A DNA stretch of 29,408 nt from a virus: IMG/VR virus record IMGVR_UViG_3300027782_000276, positions 1 to 29,408 of that record, one strand, 5' to 3'. Numbering within the stretch: position 1 is the first letter of the stretch; every line of letters starts with the position of its first letter. This document shows, in pieces, positions 7,496 through 16,714 of this stretch. The notes under the pieces are model-generated. The model was given only the letters and a program-made list of their open reading frames with translations. It was not told the DNA's origin and did no database searches. Position numbers and translations under genes: made by a program.

Positions 7496-8461
7496 TTAAA
7501 TAGCTGACTTAAACTTAACACACTCATTTGTGAATGCTACGTTAACACCGATTTTCCACTCTGCTCTAAATCTTACATCGTTGTTATCTTCGCTGTACCA
7601 CATTTTGTAGCTGTTCTCTTCGTTTACTAAGTCAACCGCTAAAGCAATATTTGATACGCTTATAGCATAAGCATCACCTATTGAATTTAAACCGTTTACA
7701 GGTACAACTTCGATTGAAGTTCCTGGCAAAGTAAATACTCTATCTTCTTTATCTTGTGGATTGTAAGCATAAAGGTTTAACGCTCTGTAAGCCATTATAA
7801 GCAATCTAAACCAATCGTCACCTACAAATATCTTAACGTCACCCTTGTTTAATACTGCAACTGGGATAGCTTTGTAGATACCTTCTGTTGCTGCTATTAC
7901 GTTAGTTGCTGAAATAGTTGCAATCGGTGAACCACTTACACCTGTGTAACCAGATACGTTAGCATCAACTGGAGAACCTGCATCAATTAATTTAACTAGA
8001 CCGTCAAACTTATTAAGGTTTGCAGTTGCAGAACCTGTATCACCCTGCCATATTGCAGTTTCTAATTGAGCTGCGATACGAACGTTTTTCTTATCTAAGA
8101 ACGCTTTTTGGAAATCTGCATTACCAAAATCTTCTGTTGTACTACCTGCTTTTAAAGCCTCTTGAGTAAAGTAAGCCTCTAAGTCTTTAGGGCAAATCTT
8201 CTCTTCAACTTTAATCTTACCAACTGTAACTGTACGTTGTGTAAAAGTAGTTGTACCACTTGCATCAAACGAACAACTTTGAGTTGCAAACACAGCGTCC
8301 GTATCCATTAACGGAATAGCTTGTGAACTTTTTACGTTTGGTAGTACGATACCACCTTTGATAATTAACTCTTGAGTTCTTGCACCAAAAACCGCAGAGG
8401 TTAATAGGGGCTGTACGCTTTGTCTAGTATACGCCGTTAAACTACCTAATGATAATGCCAT
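7496..8461 (-). CDS. Major capsid protein
   Basis: A 321-aa protein matching HK97-fold coat proteins in length, layout and position. An N-terminal arm (LTAYTRQSVQPLL) is followed by an E-loop-like strand pair (QRTVTVGKIKVEEKICPKDLEAYF), a helix-rich P-domain (KNVRIAAQLETAIWQGD) and the A-domain region (GDVKIFVGDDWFRLLIMAYRA; PGTSIEVVPVNGLN). It follows the protease and scaffold-like genes and is closed by its own terminator. It forms the icosahedral shell after assembly around the scaffold and proteolysis. The resemblance is to the coat proteins of Bacteroidota siphoviruses; the fold is inferred, not demonstrated. Confidence 0.85.
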   Translation of the reverse strand: MALSLGSLTAYTRQSVQPLLTSAVFGARTQELIIKGGIVLPNVKSSQAIPLMDTDAVFATQSCSFDASGTTTFTQRTVTVGKIKVEEKICPKDLEAYFTQEALKAGSTTEDFGNADFQKAFLDKKNVRIAAQLETAIWQGDTGSATANLNKFDGLVKLIDAGSPVDANVSGYTGVSGSPIATISATNVIAATEGIYKAIPVAVLNKGDVKIFVGDDWFRLLIMAYRALNLYAYNPQDKEDRVFTLPGTSIEVVPVNGLNSIGDAYAISVSNIALAVDLVNEENSYKMWYSEDNNDVRFRAEWKIGVNVAFTNECVKFKSAI

Positions 8462-8480
8462 CTCTTTTTTGTTTTATTTT

Positions 8481-9101
8481 TTAATTAAATAATATTGTAC
8501 TTGCTTTTATTTTTTCTGTATCAACTGCCTTAAAAGTATTAGCTACTTTAGCCGCAGGGTCTGCTTGAGCCGCAGGTGCATCCACCATTAACTGCCCGAA
8601 CTGTAATAATTTTTCAATCATTTCTTTATGCTTACCTAATTCTGTTTTGTAAGCACTTAATTGATTTTCATTTGCTGCAAATCTTTGCTCATAAGCACTT
8701 AACTTAGCTTCGTAAGATGAAAACTTTGCGTTAGTAGAAATTTCAAATTCTGTAAATTTTGCACCCATATCTTCATAAGCAGGTTTCATTTTCTTTGCTT
8801 CCTCAACTACATCTAATGTAGGGTCAACCATTTCAGGCATTTGTATTGCAGAGATAACACCGTTATCGCCAATAGTTAATTTATGACCGTCTGCAAGTTC
8901 AAGTACACCAACTAAAGCTGGGTTACCGTCAATCATTACAATTCCACCAACTTCTAACTTATCAATCAATACTGTACCACCACCCATAATTTCATATTCT
9001 TTTGGTTCTGTTGGTACATCCATTGGAGCTGCTGCTGCAACTGGTGCTGTTAAATCATTAAACACTTGTTTAATTTTTCCTAGTATTTGTTGTGCATCCA
9101 T
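8481..9101 (-). CDS. Scaffold-like coiled-coil protein with N-terminal beta domain
   Basis: A 206-aa protein in two parts. Residues about 35-95 are beta-rich (GGGTVLIDKLEVGGIVMIDG, DGHKLTIGDNGVISAI). Residues about 100-170 form a long helix with repeated YE/SAYE heptads (FTEFEISTNAKFSSYEAKLSAYEQRF...), i.e. a coiled coil, followed by an Ala/Pro linker and a short basic C-terminus. Position between the protease and capsid genes and the coiled coil are those of a capsid scaffolding protein. The N-terminal beta domain is unusual for a pure scaffold and may stay in the virion as a decoration or stabilising domain. Confidence 0.65.
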   Translation of the reverse strand: MDAQQILGKIKQVFNDLTAPVAAAAPMDVPTEPKEYEIMGGGTVLIDKLEVGGIVMIDGNPALVGVLELADGHKLTIGDNGVISAIQMPEMVDPTLDVVEEAKKMKPAYEDMGAKFTEFEISTNAKFSSYEAKLSAYEQRFAANENQLSAYKTELGKHKEMIEKLLQFGQLMVDAPAAQADPAAKVANTFKAVDTEKIKASTILFN

Positions 9102-9116
9102 AATATATTATATATT

Positions 9117-9701
9117 TTATTTTACTTTGTTTAAAATTGCAGATAATTGAGCCAACATAGCTTCTGCATTACTAGTAGGTTCTACATAATCAAACAACCC
9201 CTCTACACTAAAACCTTGAAACTCACCTGTTGTAACTTTATTCCATATTGCAGCGTTATCAATTTTGTACATACCAAACCAAGTACCGTCTGGCAAATCG
9301 CTATAAGCATCAATAGGCTTTACACCCCACTTCTCATTTGTAATAAAAGCACCAAACATTGTAACGCCTTCAACCTTTTTCTTAGGGTCGTGCATTTCGT
9401 TTACATTATTTTGATAACCTTTCTTTGCAAACTTTATAGCAATGCTCTCAATAGTTTGTGCGGAAAACTTAACATAGTGTTCACCAAACTTATCCGATTG
9501 TCTATATATAAGTTGGTTAGGTATCATTAACGGTCCAACTAAAACGTGGTCGCTTTCCGATAATACTTTAAACTTTATCAATTCATTAAAGGCTAAAAAA
9601 TTCCTTTTGATAGCAGGGCTATCTACTAAAGCAACAAAAGATACTTCCGCATCGTCTTGTTGTTTTTCGTTAATCTGTAATTCGTAAATAGGAAAATCCA
9701 T
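9117..9701 (-). CDS. Prohead protease, XkdF-like (peptidase S78-type)
   Basis: A 194-aa protein with the conserved core of phage XkdF-like serine proteases: MHDPKKKVEG with candidate catalytic His103, LPDGTWFGMYKI, and GEFQGFSVEGLF with candidate nucleophile Ser165. Such enzymes mature the prohead by cleaving scaffold and coat. The order protease, scaffold-like, major capsid is canonical. Start ATG follows a 149-base gap, the largest in the late region between annotated genes, so a promoter for the head genes may lie there, although I could not identify one with confidence. Confidence 0.85.
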   Translation of the reverse strand: MDFPIYELQINEKQQDDAEVSFVALVDSPAIKRNFLAFNELIKFKVLSESDHVLVGPLMIPNQLIYRQSDKFGEHYVKFSAQTIESIAIKFAKKGYQNNVNEMHDPKKKVEGVTMFGAFITNEKWGVKPIDAYSDLPDGTWFGMYKIDNAAIWNKVTTGEFQGFSVEGLFDYVEPTSNAEAMLAQLSAILNKVK

Positions 9702-9733
9702 ACATTATATTATATAAAGTAAAAAGTAATGTT

Positions 9734-9858
9734 TATTTTTGTCTATGGCTAAATTTGTAAAGCGTTGGCATATTTATTATCTTAATACGGGAACTAAACT
9801 AATAGCCATACATTCCCGTTACCATAATTGGGAAGGCTTTTTTATATTCCTTAATTAA
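9734..9858 (+). other. Possible plus-strand small transcript: -7-like element, 37-codon ORF and terminator-like hairpin
   Basis: In the gap between tape measure and protease the plus strand has TATTTTTG (9734-9741, matching the Bacteroidota -7 consensus TAnnTTTG). An ATG at 9745 opens a 37-codon frame (MAKFVKRWHIYYLNTGTK...) ending at 9858. Two alternative pairings exist: ACGGGAA (9788-9793 region) with TTCCCGT (9813-9819), or the same TTCCC plus AGCC with GGGAAGGCT (9830-9838) followed by six T. No -33 TTG was found at the right distance. A near-leaderless peptide gene, an antisense RNA to the tape-measure end, or chance are all possible. Confidence 0.25.
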
Positions 9859-12109
9859 TACGACTAGCACGATTAAGCCTTCTTATCCGTTCTTGATTAT
9901 TGCTTACATCCGTTTCTAAAACGTATGCTCTATTAGCTGCATTTCCAACAGCGTTAATACTAGATTGACTTAGGTTAGTAACTTGAGCTTGTGGTGCTTG
10001 TGGAGTTAATGGTGCAATAGCCGAAACACTTGGTATTGATGCACCGCCACCGCCACCACCGCCAGGAACTTTTACCGCTGTAATTGCTTTTACTGATTTT
10101 ATTCCCGTAGCTATTATTGCTGCAACACTTGCAATTTTTTGTATTGTACCAAATGGCTCTGGCAATGTTGACTTTGCTTTTATAACTTCGGACGCACCTA
10201 AATAGGTATTAATTAAAGCTTGTGCTACTGCCATCGCTTTACCTGCTGCTGTATCTTTTCCAATAATATCCGATAAAGTTCCAAGTGCATCACCTACTGC
10301 TTTTATACTATCCTGCTTTGATTTCCTTTCTTTCTCATCTTGTGCAATTTTTATGTCCGAATATTTTTTTGTTACGTCAGCTCCTTCCTTTCCAAATCTT
10401 TCAAGTAGTAAAGCCCTAGCAGCTTCATTGCCTTCAAGTAGTAAATATTCTTTATCGTACTTTGTTTTTAAGTCTGCTAACTCAGTTTCTTCTGTTACCT
10501 TTTTTAATTCTGTTTCTAAAAGTTTACGTTCTGCTTTCTTTTCATCTACTTTTACTTGTGCATCGGCTGCCGCTTGAGCACCTGCTACAACTTTTTCACG
10601 TTCTAATTCTGCGATGGCTTCTGTAAAATTTCCCGTTTTACTTTTTAGCAATGCAATTTCCTCATCTATTTGAGTAGCCCTTATTGCCACCGTATCTTTA
10701 CCCGCTATTTTTGCTAGTTCTATTATTTGTTCATTACGTAATTTTAATGCATCAATACTTTTTTGTTCTCCAGCCGCTACTTCTTTTGCCGCTGCTATTG
10801 TTTTTTCCTTTTCTAATACTGCAATACCTTCGACAAACTTTTTACCTTTACTTTTTAGTAACGCTATCTCCTCATCTATTTGTGCAGCCCTAATTGCTAC
10901 CGTATCTTTACCTGCAATTTGTGCAAGTTCAATTATTGTTTGGTTTTTGTTTTTTAGATTGTCTATTTCTTTTTGTGCTGCCGCTTGAGCAATACGTTCG
11001 TTTTCTGCTGCCCTAGTTTTTCCTGCTGCCCTTGCCCTTTCCCCCGCTGCTTTTGCTGCATCATTGGCTTTTTTGTCATCATCTATCTTTTTTTGCTTTA
11101 ACTTAGCTTCCTCATCTTTAGCCTCTTTTTCACCTTCAGCAGCCAAAACCTTTTGCATATGTTTCAAGTCTGCTAATCTACTTGTTTCCTCATCGGATAA
11201 TTCACCTTGTAATTCTAAAATTTTAGTTAAGTTATCAATCTCATCTTGATACATTTTATTTTTTACAGCCCTAATTTCCTTTGCAGTCGCACCTTGTGCT
11301 TCCATTAATTCTATTTGCCTTTCCGCTGCCTTATTTGTTTCTGCGGTTTTAGCATTTAGTTTTTCGGTTGCCCTATCTGCTTCGCTTGTAATCCCAAAAA
11401 AATCAGTAACGGCAGTTATTAAACTACCAATAGCATCTGTAATAAATTTAAACGGTCCTAACAAATTCATTACCGCCTTTTTAATACTATCAAAATTATT
11501 TACTAAAGCACCTATGGCTACAATTAATAACCCTATTCCCGTAGAAATGATAGCACCTCTCAAAACTTTAAAGCCTACGCTAGTTGCAGCAACTGACCCT
11601 GTAAAAACTTTTTGTACAGTAGCAGCTACTGCCGTTGCAGCACTTGATGCTTTTTGAAATACTGTTGTACTTTGTATTGATTTACCTAATAATTTAAAGC
11701 TATCAACTGCACCTGCAACACCGCTAATACCTTGCTGTAAAGCCATTGCGGATTGTACTTTTAAAAGCAATTTTTCCGTTTCTTTACTCTCAACTCCTAA
11801 CAACCCCATAACACCAGAGTAAGCAGAAAAACCTGCAACAACCCCTTGTACTGCACCGCCCAACGCTACAAACTTTTTATCTGGGTTAAATGTTTCAGCC
11901 AAATCTTTTGCATCACCAATACTATCTTTTAACCCTGCTACTTTTTTGGCAGCATCTTGTGCCTCTTTAGATGCAAGTCCAAACTTGTCAGCCATTGCAA
12001 CAAGTTCGCCTTGTGCTTCCCTTAATTGTTTTTTAAAGCTGCCTACCGATTGCCCTGCTGCATCTAAGCCATCAACTTTTATTTCTGCTCCTATTACTAC
12101 TTTTGCCAT
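9851..12109 (-). CDS. Tail tape measure protein
   Basis: A 752-aa protein, the longest in the window, with the typical tape-measure layout. It has an N-terminal alpha-helical segment (KKQLREAQGELVAMADKFG), a hydrophobic region at residues about 75-235 (GIGLLIVAIGALVNNF), a long charged Ala/Lys/Glu-rich coiled-coil centre (about 250-600) and a second hydrophobic patch (655-680) before a poly-Gly stretch. Residues 382-521 are two tandem 70-residue repeats. It sets tail length; at roughly 1.5 angstrom per residue a tail near 110 nm would be expected (family rule, not measured). Unusually the gene precedes the protease and capsid genes. Confidence 0.9.
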   Translation of the reverse strand: MAKVVIGAEIKVDGLDAAGQSVGSFKKQLREAQGELVAMADKFGLASKEAQDAAKKVAGLKDSIGDAKDLAETFNPDKKFVALGGAVQGVVAGFSAYSGVMGLLGVESKETEKLLLKVQSAMALQQGISGVAGAVDSFKLLGKSIQSTTVFQKASSAATAVAATVQKVFTGSVAATSVGFKVLRGAIISTGIGLLIVAIGALVNNFDSIKKAVMNLLGPFKFITDAIGSLITAVTDFFGITSEADRATEKLNAKTAETNKAAERQIELMEAQGATAKEIRAVKNKMYQDEIDNLTKILELQGELSDEETSRLADLKHMQKVLAAEGEKEAKDEEAKLKQKKIDDDKKANDAAKAAGERARAAGKTRAAENERIAQAAAQKEIDNLKNKNQTIIELAQIAGKDTVAIRAAQIDEEIALLKSKGKKFVEGIAVLEKEKTIAAAKEVAAGEQKSIDALKLRNEQIIELAKIAGKDTVAIRATQIDEEIALLKSKTGNFTEAIAELEREKVVAGAQAAADAQVKVDEKKAERKLLETELKKVTEETELADLKTKYDKEYLLLEGNEAARALLLERFGKEGADVTKKYSDIKIAQDEKERKSKQDSIKAVGDALGTLSDIIGKDTAAGKAMAVAQALINTYLGASEVIKAKSTLPEPFGTIQKIASVAAIIATGIKSVKAITAVKVPGGGGGGGASIPSVSAIAPLTPQAPQAQVTNLSQSSINAVGNAANRAYVLETDVSNNQERIRRLNRASRIN
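10547..10966 (-). repeat. Two tandem 210-bp repeats inside the tape measure gene
   Basis: Copy 1 (10757-10966, residues 382-451) and copy 2 (10547-10756, residues 452-521) share IAGKDTVAIRA and QIDEEIALLKSK with conserved spacing (period 70 residues). The DNA copies differ at many synonymous positions, so the duplication is not recent. Confidence 0.85.
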
Positions 12110-12110
12110 T

Positions 12111-14195
12111 TTAATATGTTGTATAAATTACTCTTAAAAATTCCGCCTTTGTCGTTTCGTTTTCATTAGGTGCATAATCTATTAACTTTTGTAATCGATA
12201 TAAACCCCCGTCAATATAAATAAATTTAGAAAAATCTAAATTGTAAATCTCATTATCATTTAATTTAACCATAGCACTTAATAGCCTACTATCCTTATCC
12301 GTAATCTCCGCCATATAAGAACTATAATAAGTATTGAATAGATTGTTAGAAAGGTTGCCGCTTACCAAAGTAAAATATATTTGCTTAGGCACTCCAAAAC
12401 AAATATCTGCATTAGGCACATCGGGGTCGTCTAAATGACCTGCGTAACCGTAAGCAGTATTTGTACTAAGTGTAGTTGCACCATTCATAATTTTCCAACT
12501 TGCAACCCCTGTTACTTTTTTTGCTTGCATAATTCTTATAACGTGGTCTATCCTTTCCTCTGCATCGTTATTCTTTTTTAATATTGTAGGAACTATCTTA
12601 TCCATTCCTGAGTAACCAACCAAAACAGAATTAGCAAATATTACTTCAAGGCTTTCCTTTTCTTTACTAAACTCAAAGCCATTATCATAAAGCCTATCAC
12701 CGTACCCTTCGTTGTAAAGTTTTTTATAAGCATCATTATAAAAATCAGTATCACTTTTATATTTTAATTCATAAAAACGTGCATTCAATTCACTCATAGG
12801 CTTTACCCTTATCTGCTTACTTCTATCTATCTTTGAACTATAATCTATGAATGTAGTTCTATCCGTATTGTAAAAGTCAACGTAAGGTTTTATATTGAGG
12901 TGCTTATCAATTAGCTTATCTTCCGTTACTAATAAATTAAACATTTTAAGTAATGATGCAAAAAAGTCTTTTTGATAAATACCTCTTGGGATAGTATCGT
13001 TTATAGTAATACTTTCATTTAGATTTATTGGAACAAGTGAAGGGGCAAGAGTTGAAATTGATAACTCACATTCTGTTAAAGTTACATCTAAAGTTGTAGG
13101 GTCTGCCAAACAATTATCTACATAAAAAGATACAGAAATAATGTTATTAGTAACTATTGGATATGTTGCAGTATGGCTAATTGAAAAAACACCCTCTAGT
13201 GGATTAGCTTCAGCACGGAATAACTCAATCGAAGATGCACCAATGTTTAAATAAATAACAAAGTCATCATTGTAATTTTTTATATAACTACCAACAATAT
13301 TTAAGTTAAATGTAGTAGTAACATTTGCTCCAGTATATTGAAAACTCTCATTACCAGAGTTTGTAAAATCACCTAATACAGGTATGTTACTAAAAGGAAT
13401 AGGAAAATTAGCATTTGGTGGTTGACCACTAACAGAAAAAGCTAAATCAGTAGGGTTAGGGTTATAGGCACGGAATAAAGTAGATGCTAATCTTGTTAAA
13501 GTTTTACTATTATTTGGTATAATTAGCCTCTTAAAAAAATCAGTATTAAAATAATCACTACTATATGTGTAACCTGCATTAGTAATTATCTTATCAATAT
13601 ATTCCCTTACGTGCAACGCTGGTCTAAAGGCTTGATATTGATAGTCTTTTTTAGCCACTCCATTAGTTCCATCACTAACTTTGCCTATATCTACTAAAGG
13701 ATAATAAATACCTGTTCCACTATTGGCATTGTTCCAACTTGCAACTATATTTGCATTACTCCAAACTTGGTCGTAAGCAGAAAAATCTAAATCTTCTAAT
13801 CTTAAATTGCCTACCTTAGATATAAAACCACCTAACTCACCAAATACACTACACTCGTACTCTACTTCTTTGCCATTGTAAACTATTTCTAATAACCTAA
13901 ATACACCTTTTATTATAGATAACCCATTTACTTCTATCCTACACTTTGCAGTACGACTAGCATTAAAATTATAATTAACATTTGAAAAACCATCAGCAGT
14001 AAAGTTGCTGTTATTAAACTCAAAGATATTACCTAACAACTTATTGTTATTTGCAGTTCCTGGCAATACAATAGTTTTAGTAAATGGTGTTGACTTACTA
14101 TCTAAATTATTTAAGTCATCAATGGCATACGTGATACGATTAGTAAGCCCTTTATCAATATCTAATTCTAATCCCTCTATAAATATTCTTGTCAT
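12111..14195 (-). CDS. Large distal tail / baseplate protein
   Basis: A 694-aa protein starting MTRIFIEGLELDIDKGLTNRI, followed by a conserved-looking N-terminal beta domain (SKSTPFTKTIVLPGTANNN, RIEVNGLSIIKGVFRLLEI) and a long mixed beta region with DLTECELS-type strands. The C-terminal part (FASLLKMFNLLVTEDKLIDKHLNIKPYVDFY) resembles tail-hub-like domains. It starts immediately before the tape measure and overlaps the next upstream gene by four bases. In Bacteroidota phages such proteins make the tail tip near the tape measure. No lysozyme, peptidase or carbohydrate-binding motif was recognised, so the exact role (hub or baseplate) is unresolved. Confidence 0.65.
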   Translation of the reverse strand: MTRIFIEGLELDIDKGLTNRITYAIDDLNNLDSKSTPFTKTIVLPGTANNNKLLGNIFEFNNSNFTADGFSNVNYNFNASRTAKCRIEVNGLSIIKGVFRLLEIVYNGKEVEYECSVFGELGGFISKVGNLRLEDLDFSAYDQVWSNANIVASWNNANSGTGIYYPLVDIGKVSDGTNGVAKKDYQYQAFRPALHVREYIDKIITNAGYTYSSDYFNTDFFKRLIIPNNSKTLTRLASTLFRAYNPNPTDLAFSVSGQPPNANFPIPFSNIPVLGDFTNSGNESFQYTGANVTTTFNLNIVGSYIKNYNDDFVIYLNIGASSIELFRAEANPLEGVFSISHTATYPIVTNNIISVSFYVDNCLADPTTLDVTLTECELSISTLAPSLVPINLNESITINDTIPRGIYQKDFFASLLKMFNLLVTEDKLIDKHLNIKPYVDFYNTDRTTFIDYSSKIDRSKQIRVKPMSELNARFYELKYKSDTDFYNDAYKKLYNEGYGDRLYDNGFEFSKEKESLEVIFANSVLVGYSGMDKIVPTILKKNNDAEERIDHVIRIMQAKKVTGVASWKIMNGATTLSTNTAYGYAGHLDDPDVPNADICFGVPKQIYFTLVSGNLSNNLFNTYYSSYMAEITDKDSRLLSAMVKLNDNEIYNLDFSKFIYIDGGLYRLQKLIDYAPNENETTKAEFLRVIYTTY

Positions 14196-15346
14196 CGTAG
14201 TTGCGTATATCTTGATGTATTTAATTCAAATTCAATCTCTAAAGGTTTAAGCCTATCTACAACGTGCTTATTGTATTCATAGGTTGTACGCTTTATAGTA
14301 ACAGGATAAAAGTAACCATCGTATTCAAGTAATATCTGTGGCGATTGCATAAGGTCTGCTATCCATACCCATTCAGCATCGTCAAGTGGTGTTGAATTTA
14401 ATTTGTATGTCCAAGTTGCACTATTGCTATAATTTATTTTGCCGCCATAATAAACATTATTGCTGCTTATGTAATCAACTGAATTACCGTTAAACTTATA
14501 ATCTCGTTCGGTAAATGATTTACGGTCAATATCCATTGACAGCTTACTAACTAAGTCAAAACGATGGCTATCAAATAAGCCCCACCTATTTAAAAAGTGT
14601 ATCGGTATATTTGTGTACTTAGGGTTGCAGGTTATATAAACCCTTAATTTATCGAAGCTATTAAACCAAACATCGTAATACTTTACACTATCGTTAAAGG
14701 TTGTTGATAGCGTTGCGGATAAAGCCGTAGTGCCTATATTTAATTGCAAAAAGCCGTTCTCTACTACGGTAGTTGTACCACTTAATATTGAGCCTATTGC
14801 GTTATTACTTGCATCAAACTTTTGGCACTTTAATATAAGATTTGCATTGGTATAAAACCCTGCAAACAAGTTCTCACCTAAAGCTGCATTAGCATATAAA
14901 GGTCTATTTGTTAACCACTTATTTAACTTAGTATTTAAACCATCTACCCTACGTTTAAAAAGATTAGGTGACCAGTTAAACCCACTAACATTGCCACTAG
15001 CCATATTTAAAGTAGTAACCCCACTAACTTCCTCGCCTACTCTTAAATTGTAAACAACGGCTATTTGCCCACTAATATTAGGCTCTGCTACATAAGCACT
15101 TGAACTGATAGGCTCAAACCATTCAAAGGTAAATTCATTCCTTATAATAGGTGAAGCATCAAAATAAGCCTTACCATTTGACGGCTCGGGGAATTGCTTT
15201 ACCCTTACTAATTGAGTTCCACCTACATAAACATCAAATACATACTTCATATCCGTAGTGCCTGAAGCAGTTGAACTACAAACGTGCCATAAAGCATCGT
15301 GTGCTGAAGGGCTGCCAGACGGTGAAGTGTTTATTGTTATTGCCAT
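14192..15346 (-). CDS. Distal tail structural protein
   Basis: A 384-aa beta-rich protein (MAITINTSPSGSPSAHDALWHV...) with two likely domains. Residues 1-100 (KYVFDVYVGGTQLVRVKQFPEP, AYFDASPIIRNEF) look like an immunoglobulin-like or beta-sandwich domain. The C-terminal half contains DRKSFTERDYKFNG and TYEYNKHVVDRLKPLEIEFEL, resembling distal-tail (Dit-like) proteins that close the tail tube. The gene overlaps the next tail gene by four bases (ATGA-type coupling), suggesting the two products are made together. The identification rests on context and general resemblance to Bacteroidota phage tail proteins. Confidence 0.6.
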   Translation of the reverse strand: MAITINTSPSGSPSAHDALWHVCSSTASGTTDMKYVFDVYVGGTQLVRVKQFPEPSNGKAYFDASPIIRNEFTFEWFEPISSSAYVAEPNISGQIAVVYNLRVGEEVSGVTTLNMASGNVSGFNWSPNLFKRRVDGLNTKLNKWLTNRPLYANAALGENLFAGFYTNANLILKCQKFDASNNAIGSILSGTTTVVENGFLQLNIGTTALSATLSTTFNDSVKYYDVWFNSFDKLRVYITCNPKYTNIPIHFLNRWGLFDSHRFDLVSKLSMDIDRKSFTERDYKFNGNSVDYISSNNVYYGGKINYSNSATWTYKLNSTPLDDAEWVWIADLMQSPQILLEYDGYFYPVTIKRTTYEYNKHVVDRLKPLEIEFELNTSRYTQLR

Positions 15347-15349
15347 TAT

Positions 15350-15976
15350 TTATTTTCTATTTAATTTTTCTAGTGTAAATACAATTTGTTTACCAAAAGC
15401 CTCCGACATTTTTAATTCAAAGTCTTTACCAAAAGTTGCATTAAGTGCATCGGTAAAGTAATTTGTTTTCTTTATACCAAACCTTTTAATTAAGTAAACT
15501 AATTGATTTGTTTGTGCATCTATTAAACTTAACTTTTTCTTTTCCAACCCAATACCTAAAGCCTTGTCTTTTGTTTTTATTACCGTGCTAATCTTTGCCC
15601 TGCCCGATTGTATGTACTGCCTAATACTTGCCCTACCTTCATCACTCATTCCATAAGTTTTGTACTTATATGGACTTCCAGGTGCGTTCTTAGAACTTCC
15701 TTTACCTTGTACACCCTCATTAGGGTAATCATAATAATCGGGTACAATAATTCGCATTACGTTGCCCTCTACTTCAAACTTTGTTTGGCTCAACAAATTA
15801 CCACTTGCAACTACTTTTTTATCATTAGCAGACTTTGATAAGTTTAATAAAAACTGCTTACCATATTCCTCAAATACAGTATTGACAAAAGTAAACTGGT
15901 CCTTACCTTCACCAATGCTATCAAGAAAACCACTACCTATTGTACTTTTCTGTACTGACCCTATGTTGCTCGGCAT
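15350..15976 (-). CDS. Neck / minor tail protein (HK97 gp10-like, tentative)
   Basis: A 208-aa basic protein. The central segment VMRIIVPDYYDYPNEGVQGKG is similar to the conserved motif of HK97 gp10-type tail-completion proteins (hydrophobic strands followed by Y-x-x-x-x-E-G-x-G-x-G). The N-terminus has a helix (FVNTVFEEYGKQFLLNLSKSA) and the C-terminus is helical and Lys-rich. It is the first of the three tail genes preceding the tape measure. It may instead be a minor tail or assembly protein. The start ATG is 54 bases downstream of the preceding stop with an AAAGGGAAA purine stretch just before it. Confidence 0.5.
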   Translation of the reverse strand: MPSNIGSVQKSTIGSGFLDSIGEGKDQFTFVNTVFEEYGKQFLLNLSKSANDKKVVASGNLLSQTKFEVEGNVMRIIVPDYYDYPNEGVQGKGSSKNAPGSPYKYKTYGMSDEGRASIRQYIQSGRAKISTVIKTKDKALGIGLEKKKLSLIDAQTNQLVYLIKRFGIKKTNYFTDALNATFGKDFELKMSEAFGKQIVFTLEKLNRK

Positions 15977-16030
15977 CGTGTTTCCCTTTAAATTTTAAAT
16001 ATAATAACCCATTCAAAAATTGTATTACCC

Positions 16031-16681
16031 CTAATTGCCAAACCTGCTCAAGAGGTATTCCCTCATATTCTGCGACCATCTTGGCATTGTAAACCCATCC
16101 AAAATGTTTTGTAAATTGTTCAACGTCTGTATTACTTTCTCCTTCTCTACTCCCATCGGTGTCAGTTCTTTCACCAAATAAGGCTGGATAAGTTGCATTG
16201 ATACTTTGTATTGAGTGTAAAAAAAAACCGCTGCGTGATATGCAGCCTCAAAGTTTACGCTTTCCATATCGGAAGCAATCTCATCGTGTTCCCTATGGTA
16301 AGGCTTACCCATAAATGTAACAGGAGTTACAATAGATGCTATTACCTTATGCAAGTTCTCAACTATGTTAGTACCAAAGGTTAACACCTCTACATACTTA
16401 CCTGCCGTTATTGGCTTCTTATCTACTTTGTAGTTGATACGGTAAAACCTACCTTTAACAAATATTAATTTGTTTGGCTTACCCTTTAAAAGGTTTTTAT
16501 CAAATACATAAAACTCCTTTTGAATACGTTGGCAAACTTTGTTAAACTTACCCATAGGCATAGTTTCTATTTGCTCTGGTGTTTGCCCTGTAATAACACC
16601 AACCATCTTAATAGACTTGTCAAAGTCGTATTCTTTATTTTGGGCAATAAAGTATAATTCTTGGAATTGCTTTATAGTCAT
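16031..16681 (-). CDS. Putative tail assembly chaperone or unknown late protein
   Basis: A 216-aa mainly helical protein (MTIKQFQELYFIAQNKEYD..., ITGQTPEQIETMPMGKFNKV) with a short beta central part (KLIFVKGRFYRINYKVDKK). It sits between the large terminase and the tail genes. The N-terminal layout recalls tail assembly chaperones or T4-like gp26/gp51 adaptors, which bind the tape measure, but the usual programmed frameshift pair is not evident. No motif is decisive, so function should be treated as unknown. Codon use and strand agree with its late-gene neighbours. Confidence 0.5.
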   Translation of the reverse strand: MTIKQFQELYFIAQNKEYDFDKSIKMVGVITGQTPEQIETMPMGKFNKVCQRIQKEFYVFDKNLLKGKPNKLIFVKGRFYRINYKVDKKPITAGKYVEVLTFGTNIVENLHKVIASIVTPVTFMGKPYHREHDEIASDMESVNFEAAYHAAVFFYTQYKVSMQLIQPYLVKELTPMGVEKEKVIQTLNNLQNILDGFTMPRWSQNMREYLLSRFGN

Positions 16682-16714
16682 ATAAATATTATATAAATTT
16701 TAGGATATTGTAAC

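Noticed and set aside
9147-9530. Plus-strand open frame of 127 codons opposite the protease gene
   Set aside because: The minus-strand frame has clear XkdF-type protease motifs; the plus-strand product is Cys/Phe/Leu-rich and without any pattern.
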